In this document: in pieces, positions 48,633 to 57,134 of the stretch | Numbering within the stretch: position 1 is the stretch's first letter | Layout of the letters: each line of letters starts with the position of its first letter | NCBI GenBank assembly: GCA_963693305.1 | Contig: OY855914.1 | Location: 20,268,472-20,332,471 of the forward strand | Reading direction: 5' to 3' | Origin: Meandrina meandrites | Taxonomy: Eukaryota; Cnidaria; Anthozoa; Scleractinia; Meandrinidae | Length of the DNA: 64,000 nucleotides | Notes under the pieces: model-generated | Seen by the model: only the letters and a program-made list of their open reading frames with translations | Databases searched by the model: none | Told to the model about the DNA's origin: nothing | Translations under genes and position numbers: made by a program

Positions 48633-50171
48633 TCATGTAAAAAAACTCACGAATAATGTAAAGTTATCATCTTGATCAAATGTTTCATCAAGCTGTATAT
48701 AAGAAAAAAGGCTAAATAAACCCTCTTTTACGTCAAAGTCAGCCAAAGAAACTGTATCGCTTAGCATTAATTTACCCCCTACTGACTTAATATTTGAACC
48801 ATAACTGTTTTCCATATCAAACGAACTAGGATTTTGTAAATCAAAAAAGTACTCGAATATTAATTCGTAATAGCTTTTATTTTGTTTCGTATTTATCTGT
48901 CTGCTAAGTGCCAAGAAGTGACTATTCAAAAGATCGGTTACCTGTTTGAGATTGACAGCTGCAGCGTCTCTGTCAGCATCTTTTACGCCAATAATCAGAT
49001 TGCCATTCATGTCAATACTTTTTTCGAAATTTATTCCATCGTTTTCTATTTTGTAACCTGGAGGATCATAATTTTTTATTTAAAAGCCGTTCAGATCTAA
49101 ATCTGTTTGTAGCGTGATTTCGCCATCATCGAGAACGAAAGCCTGATCGTAAACAGTTCCATCTACATCTGTTTGATAACCCTTTACCCCATAAATAATC
49201 AAAGCAGCCTTTTCAAGTGGCGAAGAGCCATCATAACCCGAATTTGAAATATCAAGATAGATAGTGTTATCGTTGTCTTTGTATTTGCGCGTGTGAATAA
49301 TGGTGCGTGAATATTTCGGGCTGTGACTGTTGAAGTGCTTGGTATGGTAATTAAGAGTATCAACCGGGTTAGGGGTTGAAGCACTTATAAACCAATTAGT
49401 ATCAACTTTTGGGATAAAGAACTCGACACATATAGTGTACTCTCCTTCGGGCAGGGGTTTTTTATTTAACTTCAAACGTGAGTTGAAAGAATTGACACCA
49501 GTTCTTACGAGATTGAAAGTATAAGCTTTTTTATTCACACTGTGAAGGTTGGAGGTAAAGTCTTCAAGGGTAACAGAAGTAACATTGTTAACAGCTGTAA
49601 CGCCCGACCCTCGCGCCAAATAGGCTAAGGCATTTTTATGTGAGTGTCCTGCTGAAATAGAATTTGAGCCCACGTATTTTTTCATTGAAGTGAGATTTAC
49701 AGCATCTTGGTCGCCGACAGGATTTGCAAGCTGTTTGATCGCATGGTCTTTCATGAGAATATCTCCAGAAATATTAGCGGTTGATAAATCCGCACTATCA
49801 CCCTTTTCCCCTTTTTCACCTTTTGGACCAATAGCACCCTTTGAACCCGCGGGTCCTGTAGGTCCAGTGGGTCCCGCAGGTCCTGTAGCTCCGGTTGGTC
49901 CTGTAGGTCCCGTTGCTCCCGCAGGGCCAGCAGGTCCGGTCGGTCCTTGTGAGCCCGTTTCACCCTTTAATCCTTTTTCCCCAACATTGCCTTTATCTCC
50001 TTTAGGTCCTTGCGGGCCAGTATTGCCCTTATCACCTTTTTCACCTTTAGGGCCAGCGGGTCCAGTTGCGCCAGTTGGACCAGCAGGGCCGGCAGGGCCG
50101 GTTTCCCCTCGGATTGAAGTAGACTCTTCATGCGTTTGAGTCGCACCCGTCGCACCGTTAAGATACCCCAT
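48633..50171 (-). pseudogene. Collagen-like fibre protein, split by one TAA
   Basis: ATG at 50171 opens a 363-residue product. Residues 22-126 form 35 uninterrupted Gly-X-Y triplets rich in GPA, GPT, GEK and GDK, so a collagen triple helix is expected. A phage-tail-fibre-like [21 protein letters not shown] follows, then a beta-rich C-terminal part ([16 protein letters not shown]). The frame stops at TAA 49080-49082 inside an LDLNGF-stop-IKN string and then stays open in the same frame for another 148 codons to 48633. That stretch contains a second DMNGNLIIGVKDADRDAAAVN motif of the same type. I infer one ancestral fibre of about 512 residues. A host-attachment fibre is the likely role. It ends 2 nt from the ATPase gene. 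Confidence 0.75.
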
Positions 50172-50173
50172 CT

Positions 50174-50806
50174 CTATATATTTTCGTCAAAATTTTTAAG
50201 TGTGGTTTTTTTTGGTTTGTCGTAGTATAAAAAAGAATATTTAGCATCGATAGCCCTTTCAAGCAGCTCTCTGTCAATTCCCAATTCATCAGCAATACGG
50301 TTATTTTCTCTGGGAAGAAAGTTGAAAATGCAAAAGTGGGTGCAATTATCACGGATGTTTTTGGGGGTCTTGAAGTAGCTTTGAGAAAGATAAATGACGC
50401 TGCAATTGCGCTGCCGCCCGTTCATAAAATAATCGATAATGTCGTTTTGGTTTTTTTCACAAACCATATCATCAAAGATTACAATTTTTTGGTTGTCAGT
50501 GGGCAGCATCTCAAGAGGAATAACATCGTTGGCGCCTTCAATAACATTATACCCAGCCGCAGGATTGACTCTTTTATCGAAATCATCAATCATATATTGG
50601 TACTTATCCTGATGCAGGTTTTTTGTGCAAAGGTAAATTTTGTCGTAGACCAACAGCCTGTAAAGCATATGCATGAGAATATTTGTTTTACCAGAGTTGC
50701 TCGGCCCGCAAATAAGCATCCGAAAGGTATTTGCTGGCATACAAGGGTGGCCTTGCTTGTAATTACTTTTTGTGGTCAAACTGGGGTCGTAATTTGGAAT
50801 TTTCAT
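50174..50806 (-). CDS. A32-like DNA packaging ATPase
   Basis: A 210-residue FtsK/HerA-superfamily ATPase of the poxvirus A32 type, which pumps the genome into the capsid. Walker A is GPSNSGKT (residues 34-41), Walker B is KIVIFDDM (about 107-114), and YLSQSYF (about 139-145) is the sensor-like strand found in this family. Length is normal for Polinton ATPases and the frame is intact. It starts at an ATG divergent from the gene at 50838; the 31-bp spacer holds a palindromic TATATATA that can serve both. Its stop codon TAG forms part of the TATATAG motif before the fibre start. Confidence 0.92.
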   Translation of the reverse strand: MKIPNYDPSLTTKSNYKQGHPCMPANTFRMLICGPSNSGKTNILMHMLYRLLVYDKIYLCTKNLHQDKYQYMIDDFDKRVNPAAGYNVIEGANDVIPLEMLPTDNQKIVIFDDMVCEKNQNDIIDYFMNGRQRNCSVIYLSQSYFKTPKNIRDNCTHFCIFNFLPRENNRIADELGIDRELLERAIDAKYSFLYYDKPKKTTLKNFDENI

Positions 50807-50837
50807 TTTTTTTTTCTGTTATATATACGGCAAAAAT

Positions 50838-51734
50838 ATGTCCATGAAGAAGTGGCGAAAACTTGTCAGCGAAAAGGCTGAAGTTGAGCAGCAGAACGAC
50901 AGCATTCTCGCGGCAATAAAAAATAACAAAATAGATAAAGAGTTTGGCCAGCTATCAGGTGAGGAGTTGTTCAAACCTATCACATCGCGGCTTGACAAAC
51001 TCCAAGTAGGGGCGGCCCCAAAAGAAGAGGAAGAAGAGAAAGAAGAGGTTCCAGACTATGGTATGGATGAGTTTGATTTAAATAACCCCTTTGACGAAGA
51101 TTTTAACCCGGATGAGGAAACTCCACTACCATCACCAACACCAACACCAACATCATCACCACCACCATCTCCTACATCAACACCATTACCACCTTTGGCT
51201 GAAGAGGAAGAAATGGAATTAACGGAAGAAAGTGGGGCAAGCCCAGTGGAAAAACCGAGTAAATGGGGACCACCACAAGAACCGGGTATCAAGGGATCAG
51301 AGTCGGTTGACCTGCAGACACTGAGCAGCATGTTAACAAAAAATAAAGACAATCCCCGCTATGTGGTAAAAAGCAAAAAATCAAAATTCCACGGCTACAC
51401 AATGACAGACATAAGAAGGGCAAGAGATGAAATTCTTGAAAGGAGAAAAGGGAATAAACAGCCTTCAGTAAGGTTACCCCACACTCAGTTGCTGATACCC
51501 CAGGATGAACCCGACTGGGAACAGGAACCCGAAAGAGAAAAGGAAATGGAAGGAAGCGGAAGTGTTGATCCAAACGCTTTGGTTGAAAGGCTACACTTAA
51601 GCCTGGCGTCTATACAGGCGGGCAACACTTCACTGAAGCTGAAAAAACAGGTCCAGCAGATTTTGGGGTTGCTGGTAAAGCTAAAGGAAATAACACAAAA
51701 AGAAGCCCACAAAATTTTGAGTAATATTATATAA
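50838..51734 (+). CDS. Acidic, proline-rich Polinton protein
   Basis: A 298-residue product. The first 50 residues are helical and charged (MKKWRKLVSEKAEVEQQ). A Glu-rich stretch (EEEEEKEEVPDYG, about 64-76) is followed by a low-complexity Pro/Ser/Thr linker (about 97-120), then a second acidic patch. The C-terminus is a helical region (LHLSLASIQAGNTSLKLKKQ). No known domain. Its position between ATPase and minor capsid gene, with tandem orientation, points to a virion or scaffold protein. Stop codon overlaps the TATATAAG motif of the next gene. Confidence 0.75.
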   Translation: MSMKKWRKLVSEKAEVEQQNDSILAAIKNNKIDKEFGQLSGEELFKPITSRLDKLQVGAAPKEEEEEKEEVPDYGMDEFDLNNPFDEDFNPDEETPLPSPTPTPTSSPPPSPTSTPLPPLAEEEEMELTEESGASPVEKPSKWGPPQEPGIKGSESVDLQTLSSMLTKNKDNPRYVVKSKKSKFHGYTMTDIRRARDEILERRKGNKQPSVRLPHTQLLIPQDEPDWEQEPEREKEMEGSGSVDPNALVERLHLSLASIQAGNTSLKLKKQVQQILGLLVKLKEITQKEAHKILSNII

Positions 51735-51739
51735 GCAAC

Positions 51740-52519
51740 ATGTCAACCCATTTTCATTTCAACCTGTTGCTCGACTCGCAGCTGGCCAAACAAAACAACG
51801 CCAACAGCAAGTCACATGACTTTACAATTAACTTTGACCCGCCAATCGCTTTAGATCCCTACAAAACATACAGGGCGGCGTTAAATGAGCTGGTATCCAT
51901 GTCTTATTCGTGGTACAACATCGCAAAACGATACAACAACAACGAATTCAAATGACGGAAAAAAACAGAGAACTGGAAAACCGTGACAATTCCGGACGGA
52001 ATGTATAATTACAAAGACCTCAACACCACCATTCAGTCACTAATCGGAAGAGTGGATCCCAAGGATGAAAAATCCGAGTTTATTGTCCAGCTGTATTTTC
52101 ACAGCACAACGTATCGGGCGGTCATTTTGTTGCAGGACGGCTACGAGCTTGACCTAAGTGGAGGTGAATTCGCCGCGTTGCTGGGTTTTGACAAGAAAAC
52201 AATAGACGGAGCGAACAACAGGAGCGACCGCGTGCCAAATATAACAAGAGGCGTCGACTGGATCTATATCCATTGTGACCTCATTACAAGGGCCGTGGAC
52301 AACATCGGGGGTGACGTTATGTTCTCTTTTTCAACCGCTGAACTCTCCGTCAGCTACCCCTTTTCAAAAGAGCCCCGCCGTCTCCTGTGGCACCCGGTGA
52401 ACAAAAATAGAATCAATTCCATAAACATAAAGATCACGGACGGGCGCAACAACATTATAGATCTGAATGACCAAGACGTGGCTTTAAGCATCATCATCGA
52501 AGAAGAAAAAGAAAAATAA
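51740..52519 (+). pseudogene. Minor capsid (penton-like) protein, split by one TGA
   Basis: ATG at 51740 is followed by 71 codons containing FNLLLDSQLAKQNN, FTINFDPPIALDPYKTYRAAL and SYSWYNI, a layout typical of the single-jelly-roll penton protein of Polintons (N-terminal strand, then a conserved S-W-Y-N-I). A TGA at 51953-51955 stops it, but the same frame continues open to 52519 with VTIPDGMYNYKDLN, FAALLGFDKKTI and SKEPRRLLWHPVN. Together this is 260 codons, the normal length of the family. Substitution of one base (CGA to TGA is plausible) explains the break. It directly precedes the basic protein and the MCP. Confidence 0.8.
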
Positions 52520-52538
52520 TTTACACATAAGTATAATA

Positions 52539-52988
52539 ATGAATCATCCGAGCGAGTGGGCGAGATATTATGACGCGCCAAAGGGAACATATAGATACAA
52601 ACACAAAGGTACGGGGGTTGTTAGAGACACCCTGATGAATATAGGAAAGCGGTTCAAAAAGAAGGTCACCCGTCAGACGTTGAAGAAGGCTGTAAATGAA
52701 GCCTAGAAGCAAATGCTGAAAAAAGCTGCAGAAAAAGCAGAAGAAAAAGCGGCTGACAAGATACAAGCCGTTTTGCGAAGTGGGGTATCAGCAACTAAGT
52801 TGCAACCCACACCCCAGAGTAAGCAGGGAAGTACACTTAGTACCGAGTCGCGACAAAAACTGAAGAAGATGCTAAGTGGGGTACCAGCAACTCAGTTGAG
52901 CGGGGATTCACGGAAAAAGTTGAACCAGATTTTAAACGCGGGTCGGGCTGCAAAGTTGAAAGTAAACCAATATTTGGCGGAAAATTAA
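52539..52988 (+). pseudogene. Small basic core-like protein, split by one TAG
   Basis: ATG at 52539 opens MNHPSEWARYYDAPKGTYRYK, then GKRFKKKVTRQTLKKAVNEA. A TAG at about 52704-52706 follows, after which the same frame runs to 52988 with KQMLKKAAEKAEEKAADKI and two copies of a SGV(S/P)AT-x-L motif. The whole is about 150 codons and rich in Lys. Such proteins could bind DNA in the particle as adenovirus core proteins do (inference; no domain match). The break is a single codon in an otherwise open frame. Confidence 0.6.
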
Positions 52989-53021
52989 AATAATTTTTTT
53001 AAAAGACATATAGGACGCAAG

Positions 53022-54287
53022 ATGTTCAGAAGCCACAGGCATTTGGAAAAAACAGAGTATGTTCGTATCGGGTTAGACAAACCGATCACTATCCCGGGTA
53101 ACAATCAGCACCAGGTAAAAACAAACTATAAATTCACACTCACCGACCGAGACAACTGGTTTGACTGGTATAACGCCTACTTCCGGGCTGATTTCACTTT
53201 CGAGGCAACCACGGATGGCGCAGCAGTTGCGGGGGACGCCCGGTCAGCGCCCATTAACGGCTCATTTTCACTGATAAACAAACTTGTGGTAAAATCATCG
53301 GGCAAAAACATTTACAACGTAGACAACATTCACAAGTTAATATTCATCAAAAACTTGTTGGATTTTTCTGATGACTTTGCGAGGAGCGCGGCAAAAAATC
53401 AGTTTTGGTATTTGGACACAACGAATAGCAATGTAACGGCCGTCGCCGCCGCTAACCAAGGAATCAGACAAAGGGGCTTGCTTGCCCACGCCGGCCTCAC
53501 GGTTGAAACCCTCATACCGCTTAACAGGTACTCATTTTTCGAAGAGCTGAGTGACAAGCTTCTTCCCCCCATGCAGATGGAGTTCGAAATTGAGCTACAA
53601 TCGGATGCAGAGCTGATTTGGCAAAACGATGGCACCGATCGTAGGGTAGTGGTGAGAAACTTCGAGCTGTGGGTTCCAATGCTGCGTTTCACCAGCGAAG
53701 GACAGAAGCTCGCAAACGAAAACTTTTTGAAACCTCAGAAATGGACGTACCTGAATGAAATGATCCAGCCCAGCAGCAGCCGGCGTGACGCTTTCGGTTC
53801 GTGGCAGATAAATCCCGGCGTAAAGGATGCCAAACATGTTTTCATTTTCATACAACAGTCAAGAAAGGAAAACTCCTTAACTCAAAACCCCTACTTCTTC
53901 GACACCTTTGACATTGACGGAGACAATTCAGCCAAGCTAGCGACCTGCCGGCTGCAGTACGGCTCTTCGCAGTACTATCCGGAGCTGGACTACGACGAAA
54001 ACTTCAAACTGCACATTCTTAATGACTTGATGAACTACCGGTACCGCAAAAACGACTACAACACCGGTGTTCAGCTTCAGCCCAACAACTTCGAGACGCT
54101 GTACCCAATAGTCTATTTTGACTTACGCGAAAACAAGGATAACATGACCAACGACCCGAAGCAGATGGTTTTCCACTACAGGCTCAACGAGGCCGCCAAC
54201 GCGCAAGACTACACCATTTATGCAGGAATTTTGTACGAGTCCGAACTTGTTCTCAGGCAGGTGGGCAATGAGCTGGTTATGGTGTAA
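53022..54287 (+). CDS. Major capsid protein (double jelly roll)
   Basis: 421 residues, intact. The product forms the trimeric capsomers of the predicted Polinton particle. Features typical of the family are an N-terminal strand after MFRSHRHLEKTEYV, a FTLTDRDNWFDWYNAYF region, IPLNRYSFFEELSDKLLPPMQ near the middle (about 166-186), and a C-terminal YRLNEAANAQDYTIYAGILYE (about 387-407). The length fits Polinton MCPs (usually 400-650). ATG follows a CATATAGG motif at 53007-53014. Position after the penton-like gene and before the protease is the conserved order of the morphogenetic module. Confidence 0.9.
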   Translation: MFRSHRHLEKTEYVRIGLDKPITIPGNNQHQVKTNYKFTLTDRDNWFDWYNAYFRADFTFEATTDGAAVAGDARSAPINGSFSLINKLVVKSSGKNIYNVDNIHKLIFIKNLLDFSDDFARSAAKNQFWYLDTTNSNVTAVAAANQGIRQRGLLAHAGLTVETLIPLNRYSFFEELSDKLLPPMQMEFEIELQSDAELIWQNDGTDRRVVVRNFELWVPMLRFTSEGQKLANENFLKPQKWTYLNEMIQPSSSRRDAFGSWQINPGVKDAKHVFIFIQQSRKENSLTQNPYFFDTFDIDGDNSAKLATCRLQYGSSQYYPELDYDENFKLHILNDLMNYRYRKNDYNTGVQLQPNNFETLYPIVYFDLRENKDNMTNDPKQMVFHYRLNEAANAQDYTIYAGILYESELVLRQVGNELVMV

Positions 54288-54313
54288 AATAATTTTTGTA
54301 TGAAATATAAGAG

Positions 54314-54685
54314 ATGACGACTTACTATCCGCACAAGATTTCACTTTCAGACGGGCAGAAGGTAAGCTCCGCGCGGGCCTTTGGGCCAGGAGAAGCTGTT
54401 ACACTCAGATTTAAAAGCGAGGCTATAACCGGCGGCAGCGACACTTTGCACTTGACCGCCAGGCAGATCAAAAAAATACAGCGCGCTATCAAAAACAAAA
54501 CGGGCGTGGACATAGACATGAGCAAGACACAAATCAGACATGTGCGCAAGATGGCGAGTGGGGCCGGCATGCGGGTAAAACCCCCAACAGGAGGAAAGGG
54601 AATGCGCATCAACCCTCCACCATATATGCGCCCTCCACCATTTATAGGTTCTTGGGGTGACCAAAAAAAATCCCGCCTTCGTTGA
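54314..54685 (+). CDS. Small basic Polinton virion protein
   Basis: 123 residues, ATG preceded by AATATAAG. It contains KISLSDGQKVSSARAFG, LHLTARQIKKIQRAIKNKTG and VDIDMSKTQIRHVRKM, then a Gly/Pro/Met tail (PPPYMRPPPFIGSWGD). The L-T-x-x-Q-I-x-K / M-S-K-T-Q-I-R pair recurs in small proteins next to the protease in cnidarian Polintons (recalled, not searched). The last 29 bases overlap the protease frame across a run of eight A (about 54662-54669), so the tail may be altered by an indel. Confidence 0.65.
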   Translation: MTTYYPHKISLSDGQKVSSARAFGPGEAVTLRFKSEAITGGSDTLHLTARQIKKIQRAIKNKTGVDIDMSKTQIRHVRKMASGAGMRVKPPTGGKGMRINPPPYMRPPPFIGSWGDQKKSRLR

Positions 54686-55112
54686 TGTCCCCTTAACTGA
54701 TTATGACTTGCAGCGATGGTGCCAATACTTGAAAATCCCCATCAAAGGTATATTTGCGAGAGACGAGATCCACGTGAAAAACCACTCCCCTTGTATAATC
54801 AACATGGATAATCTTGGAGGGCCAGGCACCCATTGGGTATGCTGCTGGGGTGGGTGCGAATACTTTGACTCTTTCGGTTTACCCCCGCCCGCGGAATGGG
54901 AAATTGAGTTGATTCTTGAGGGCAAACAGACCTTTCTTCGGAATGACAATCAGCTTCAGTGGGAGTTCAGCGTACGCTGCGGCTACTACTGTTTGCTTTT
55001 TCTGAACGAACGAAACAAAGGGCGGACATTTCGAGAAATTTTGAGCATGTTTTCAGAAAATACACACGCCAACGAGGCTGTGGTGAAGGATTATTTTACA
55101 CATAATGTATAA
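54648..55112 (+). CDS. Adenain-like cysteine protease
   Basis: A C5-family maturation protease. Counting from the GTG at 54657, the catalytic set is His59 in GTHWV, Asp71 in YFDSFGLPPP, Gln101 and Cys108 in RCGYYC, with the seven-residue Gln-Cys spacing of adenain. It trims capsid and core precursors in related viruses. No ATG exists in this frame between the TAG at 54645-54647 and the domain start; the first in-frame ATG (Met50, near 54804) would lose the N-terminal third. Either a non-ATG start, a +1 frameshift from the upstream gene at the A8 run, or an inactivating indel must be assumed. It is followed at once by a GTGGGG/CCCCAC hairpin. Confidence 0.8.
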   Translation, partial: VLGVTKKNPAFVDVPLTDYDLQRWCQYLKIPIKGIFARDEIHVKNHSPCIINMDNLGGPGTHWVCCWGGCEYFDSFGLPPPAEWEIELILEGKQTFLRNDNQLQWEFSVRCGYYCLLFLNERNKGRTFREILSMFSENTHANEAVVKDYFTHNV

Positions 55113-55136
55113 GTGGGGTAAACCCCACACCCCAGT
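55113..55136 (+). terminator. GTGGGG/CCCCAC hairpin, copy 1
   Basis: GTGGGGTAAACCCCAC (55113-55128) followed by ACCCCAG forms a perfect six-pair stem with a four-base loop directly at the protease stop codon. The same string recurs at 57137. A role in 3' end formation is inference. Confidence 0.5.
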
Positions 55137-55150
55137 GAATTTTTGCTAGT

Positions 55151-55158
55151 TATATAGG
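55151..55158 (+). promoter_or_regulatory. TATATAGG motif before a Polinton gene
   Basis: TATATAGG ends directly at the ATG (55159). Similar motifs precede other genes of the element: TTATATAAG at 51727-51735 and 55718-55726, CATATAGG at 53007-53014, AATATAAG at 54304-54311, TATATAGG at 56606-56613, and TATATAG on the minus strand at about 50174-50180. Spacing to the ATG is 0-7 bases, far too short for a cellular TATA box with a usual leader. Confidence 0.6.
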
Positions 55159-55704
55159 ATGGATGTTTACTGTGTGAAAGAAAAGCGCTTCACACCCAAT
55201 GTGGTGGGAAGTGAAAAAATTACAACCGCAAAAAACGGCAGAAGACTGCTTAAAGTAAAATGCGCCAGCTGCGGCATTACCAAGACAAGATTTGTTAGTG
55301 GAGTTGAAGGAGGTAATATTTTGGAACCAATATTTAAGTGGACCAGAAGTGGTTTACCCAAAAAGATGAGAGAAGAACTTGCTCGCGCCGAAAAAAGAAT
55401 GTTCGGAGGTGGGGTTCTTGATACAGTTGGAAATACAGCAGCTGAAGCTTTCTTTGAGTACGGAGTTCCTTATTTAGCCAAACAGGGTGTTAAACAAGGA
55501 AGATACTTTGCAAGCGAGTTTTTAAGACAACCAGAGTATCAGAAGAAGTTAGCCAATAAAGCCAAACCAATCGCGAGAAAAGCTGTTAATTACACAATTG
55601 ATGCTTTGTCTGGGGATTTGTTGACTAAAGCCTCAAACAGATTAAGACCAAAAGATATGATACCGGGAAATAAGTTGAAAGGCGGGTGTCACACAGTGGC
55701 CTGA
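55159..55704 (+). CDS. Zinc-ribbon-leader protein, paralogue without PLA2
   Basis: 181 residues. The first 47 (MDVYCVKEKRFTPN, KNGRRLLKVKCASCGITKTRF) are almost the same as the start of the next gene at 55727. The layout is that of a zinc ribbon (C-x2-C ... C-x2-C), but the second Cys of the first knuckle is Glu here and in the paralogue, so only C5, C35 and C38 remain. The rest is helical and basic (PKKMREELARAEKRMFGGG, KQGVKQGRYFASEFLRQPEYQ), perhaps a core or pVI-like protein. Intact frame. Confidence 0.65.
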   Translation: MDVYCVKEKRFTPNVVGSEKITTAKNGRRLLKVKCASCGITKTRFVSGVEGGNILEPIFKWTRSGLPKKMREELARAEKRMFGGGVLDTVGNTAAEAFFEYGVPYLAKQGVKQGRYFASEFLRQPEYQKKLANKAKPIARKAVNYTIDALSGDLLTKASNRLRPKDMIPGNKLKGGCHTVA

Positions 55705-55726
55705 GAATTTTCTTTAATTATATAAG

Positions 55727-56584
55727 ATGGAGGTATACTGCGTGAAGGAAAAGCGTTTCACACCCAACATACCGGGAAGTGAAAAAAACACTACCACAAA
55801 AAATGGTAGAAGAATGTTAAAAGTAAAATGCGCAAGTTGTGGCATTACCAAGACACGGTTTATTAGTGGGGGTACCCAACGTGGTGGTAATTATGATATG
55901 AGAATTTATGCGGGTAATCGAGTAGATGACCCAACAAACCCTCTTTACCAACGTGGTGGGGCTTTTGATTTGCATAAAGCTATTGGCAAGCTGCCTAAGC
56001 CAAAAAAGGGGTGGACACTTCCGGGCCACAACTATACAGAGCCGTACAATCATCTTGAAAAACAGCTTTCTTACGACCCCAAGACGGGAAAGATCTTGAA
56101 GATATATCAGCAACCCACAGGCGCCACGGACGCAGTTGCAATGCAGCATGACGTTGATTATGCCGTCTGTGCAGGCAAGAAAAATGAGAAAGGCTGCAAA
56201 CATGATGCAGACAAAAAAATGGTGAAGGCGCTTGACGCTATTCCCAAAAACAAACGGCAATGGGGTCACGCCGCGGCGCGCAACGCAATCAGCTCGAAGC
56301 AAAAAGTAGGATTGGGTGTCGGTGAAACGATCAATGAACAAATCGGGAAAAAGATCCCCGGCTTTCAACAGTCTCAAGATGTGGCTGCTGCAATCATGGC
56401 TATCACAGGTGGTGATAAGGATTTGTTTAAAAAGTACTGGAGTGGTGACATCGCAAAAGGTGCCTTTAACACGAAAACCGGTCTGTTCAGCAAAAAGTTT
56501 TGGACACACCCTAAAAATACAACTGGGCCATGTAATCGGATTGTATATAAAAATGGAAAATGGCATAACCAATATTGCGATTAG
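55727..56584 (+). CDS. PLA2-like protein with zinc-ribbon leader
   Basis: 285 residues. Residues 1-46 repeat the leader of the previous gene. A parvovirus/adintovirus-type phospholipase A2 region follows: LPGHNYTEPYNHL (about 98-110) at the Ca-loop position and MQHDVDYAVC (139-148) with the catalytic His141-Asp142 and Tyr145 of the HD-x-x-Y motif, then CKHDADKKM. Such domains let non-enveloped particles breach endosomal membranes. The Ca-loop differs from the usual GPGN form, so activity is uncertain. The start ATG abuts a TTATATAAG motif. Intact frame. Confidence 0.78.
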   Translation: MEVYCVKEKRFTPNIPGSEKNTTTKNGRRMLKVKCASCGITKTRFISGGTQRGGNYDMRIYAGNRVDDPTNPLYQRGGAFDLHKAIGKLPKPKKGWTLPGHNYTEPYNHLEKQLSYDPKTGKILKIYQQPTGATDAVAMQHDVDYAVCAGKKNEKGCKHDADKKMVKALDAIPKNKRQWGHAAARNAISSKQKVGLGVGETINEQIGKKIPGFQQSQDVAAAIMAITGGDKDLFKKYWSGDIAKGAFNTKTGLFSKKFWTHPKNTTGPCNRIVYKNGKWHNQYCD

Positions 56585-56615
56585 ATTACACATTTTTTAA
56601 ACACATATATAGGAA

Positions 56616-57134
56616 ATGGATTCTGCATCAAAATTCAGGCGGGCTGAAATAGAATTGATAAAGACGAATTTGGAAAACCAGTTGGTGCACTACTACGAAA
56701 CCTCAGCCAAATTCAAACGGTGGCACACACGTTGCCAAACGGTATGTGCATTTACAGGCGGAGTCGCTACCATTCTTACCGGCTCTGGGCTCGCCGCTTC
56801 TCTTTCTGCGGTTGGCGTTGCTGTTGGCGGTCCTTTAATCGCAACTGCCACCTTGTTTTCATTGGTGTCAACCTCCTGCATGGTCACCATCAAATTTTTC
56901 CTGCGGAAAGCGAAAAAACACGAAAAAATACAGACCCTGGCTGAAGCTACGCTGAGCACGATCAACTCTCTCATATCAACCGCTCTTGAAGATGGTGTAA
57001 TCTCTGACGGTGAGTACCAAGATATTGTGAAAAAGTACAACACCTTTACAACTGCAAAGACAAAACTGCGTTTTTCAAACCACACTGACAGTGGGGTAAA
57101 GGTTAACAGAACATCTAAGACAACTTCTGTTTAA
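56616..57134 (+). CDS. Polinton hydrophobic membrane protein
   Basis: 172 residues with a cytoplasmic-type helix (residues 1-40), then a long Gly/Ala-rich hydrophobic stretch (about 42-90: FTGGVATILTGSGLAASLSA and VAVGGPLIATATLFSLVSTS) that could form two membrane segments. A charged helical half follows (KKHEKIQTLAEATLSTINSL) with ALEDGVISDGEYQDIVKKY, which looks like an EF-hand-like/TerB-like helix-loop. Proteins of this layout recur in cnidarian Polintons (recalled). Function unknown. ATG is preceded by TATATAGG. The end overlaps by 4 bases with the convergent gene. Confidence 0.65.
   Translation: MDSASKFRRAEIELIKTNLENQLVHYYETSAKFKRWHTRCQTVCAFTGGVATILTGSGLAASLSAVGVAVGGPLIATATLFSLVSTSCMVTIKFFLRKAKKHEKIQTLAEATLSTINSLISTALEDGVISDGEYQDIVKKYNTFTTAKTKLRFSNHTDSGVKVNRTSKTTSV

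Noticed and set aside
49690..50139. 149-codon proline-rich frame opposite the fibre gene
   Set aside because: It is the mirror of the Gly-X-Y coding strand; the collagen frame on the minus strand is the real one.
47304..52988. Alternative genetic code or programmed readthrough as explanation of the in-frame stops
   Set aside because: All three stop codons are affected, the neighbouring genes end at normal stops, and contexts differ; mutation is simpler.
55817..56593. 258-codon minus-strand frame opposite the PLA2-like gene
   Set aside because: Antisense shadow; the + strand has the catalytic motif, a TATATAAG-led ATG and a paralogue.
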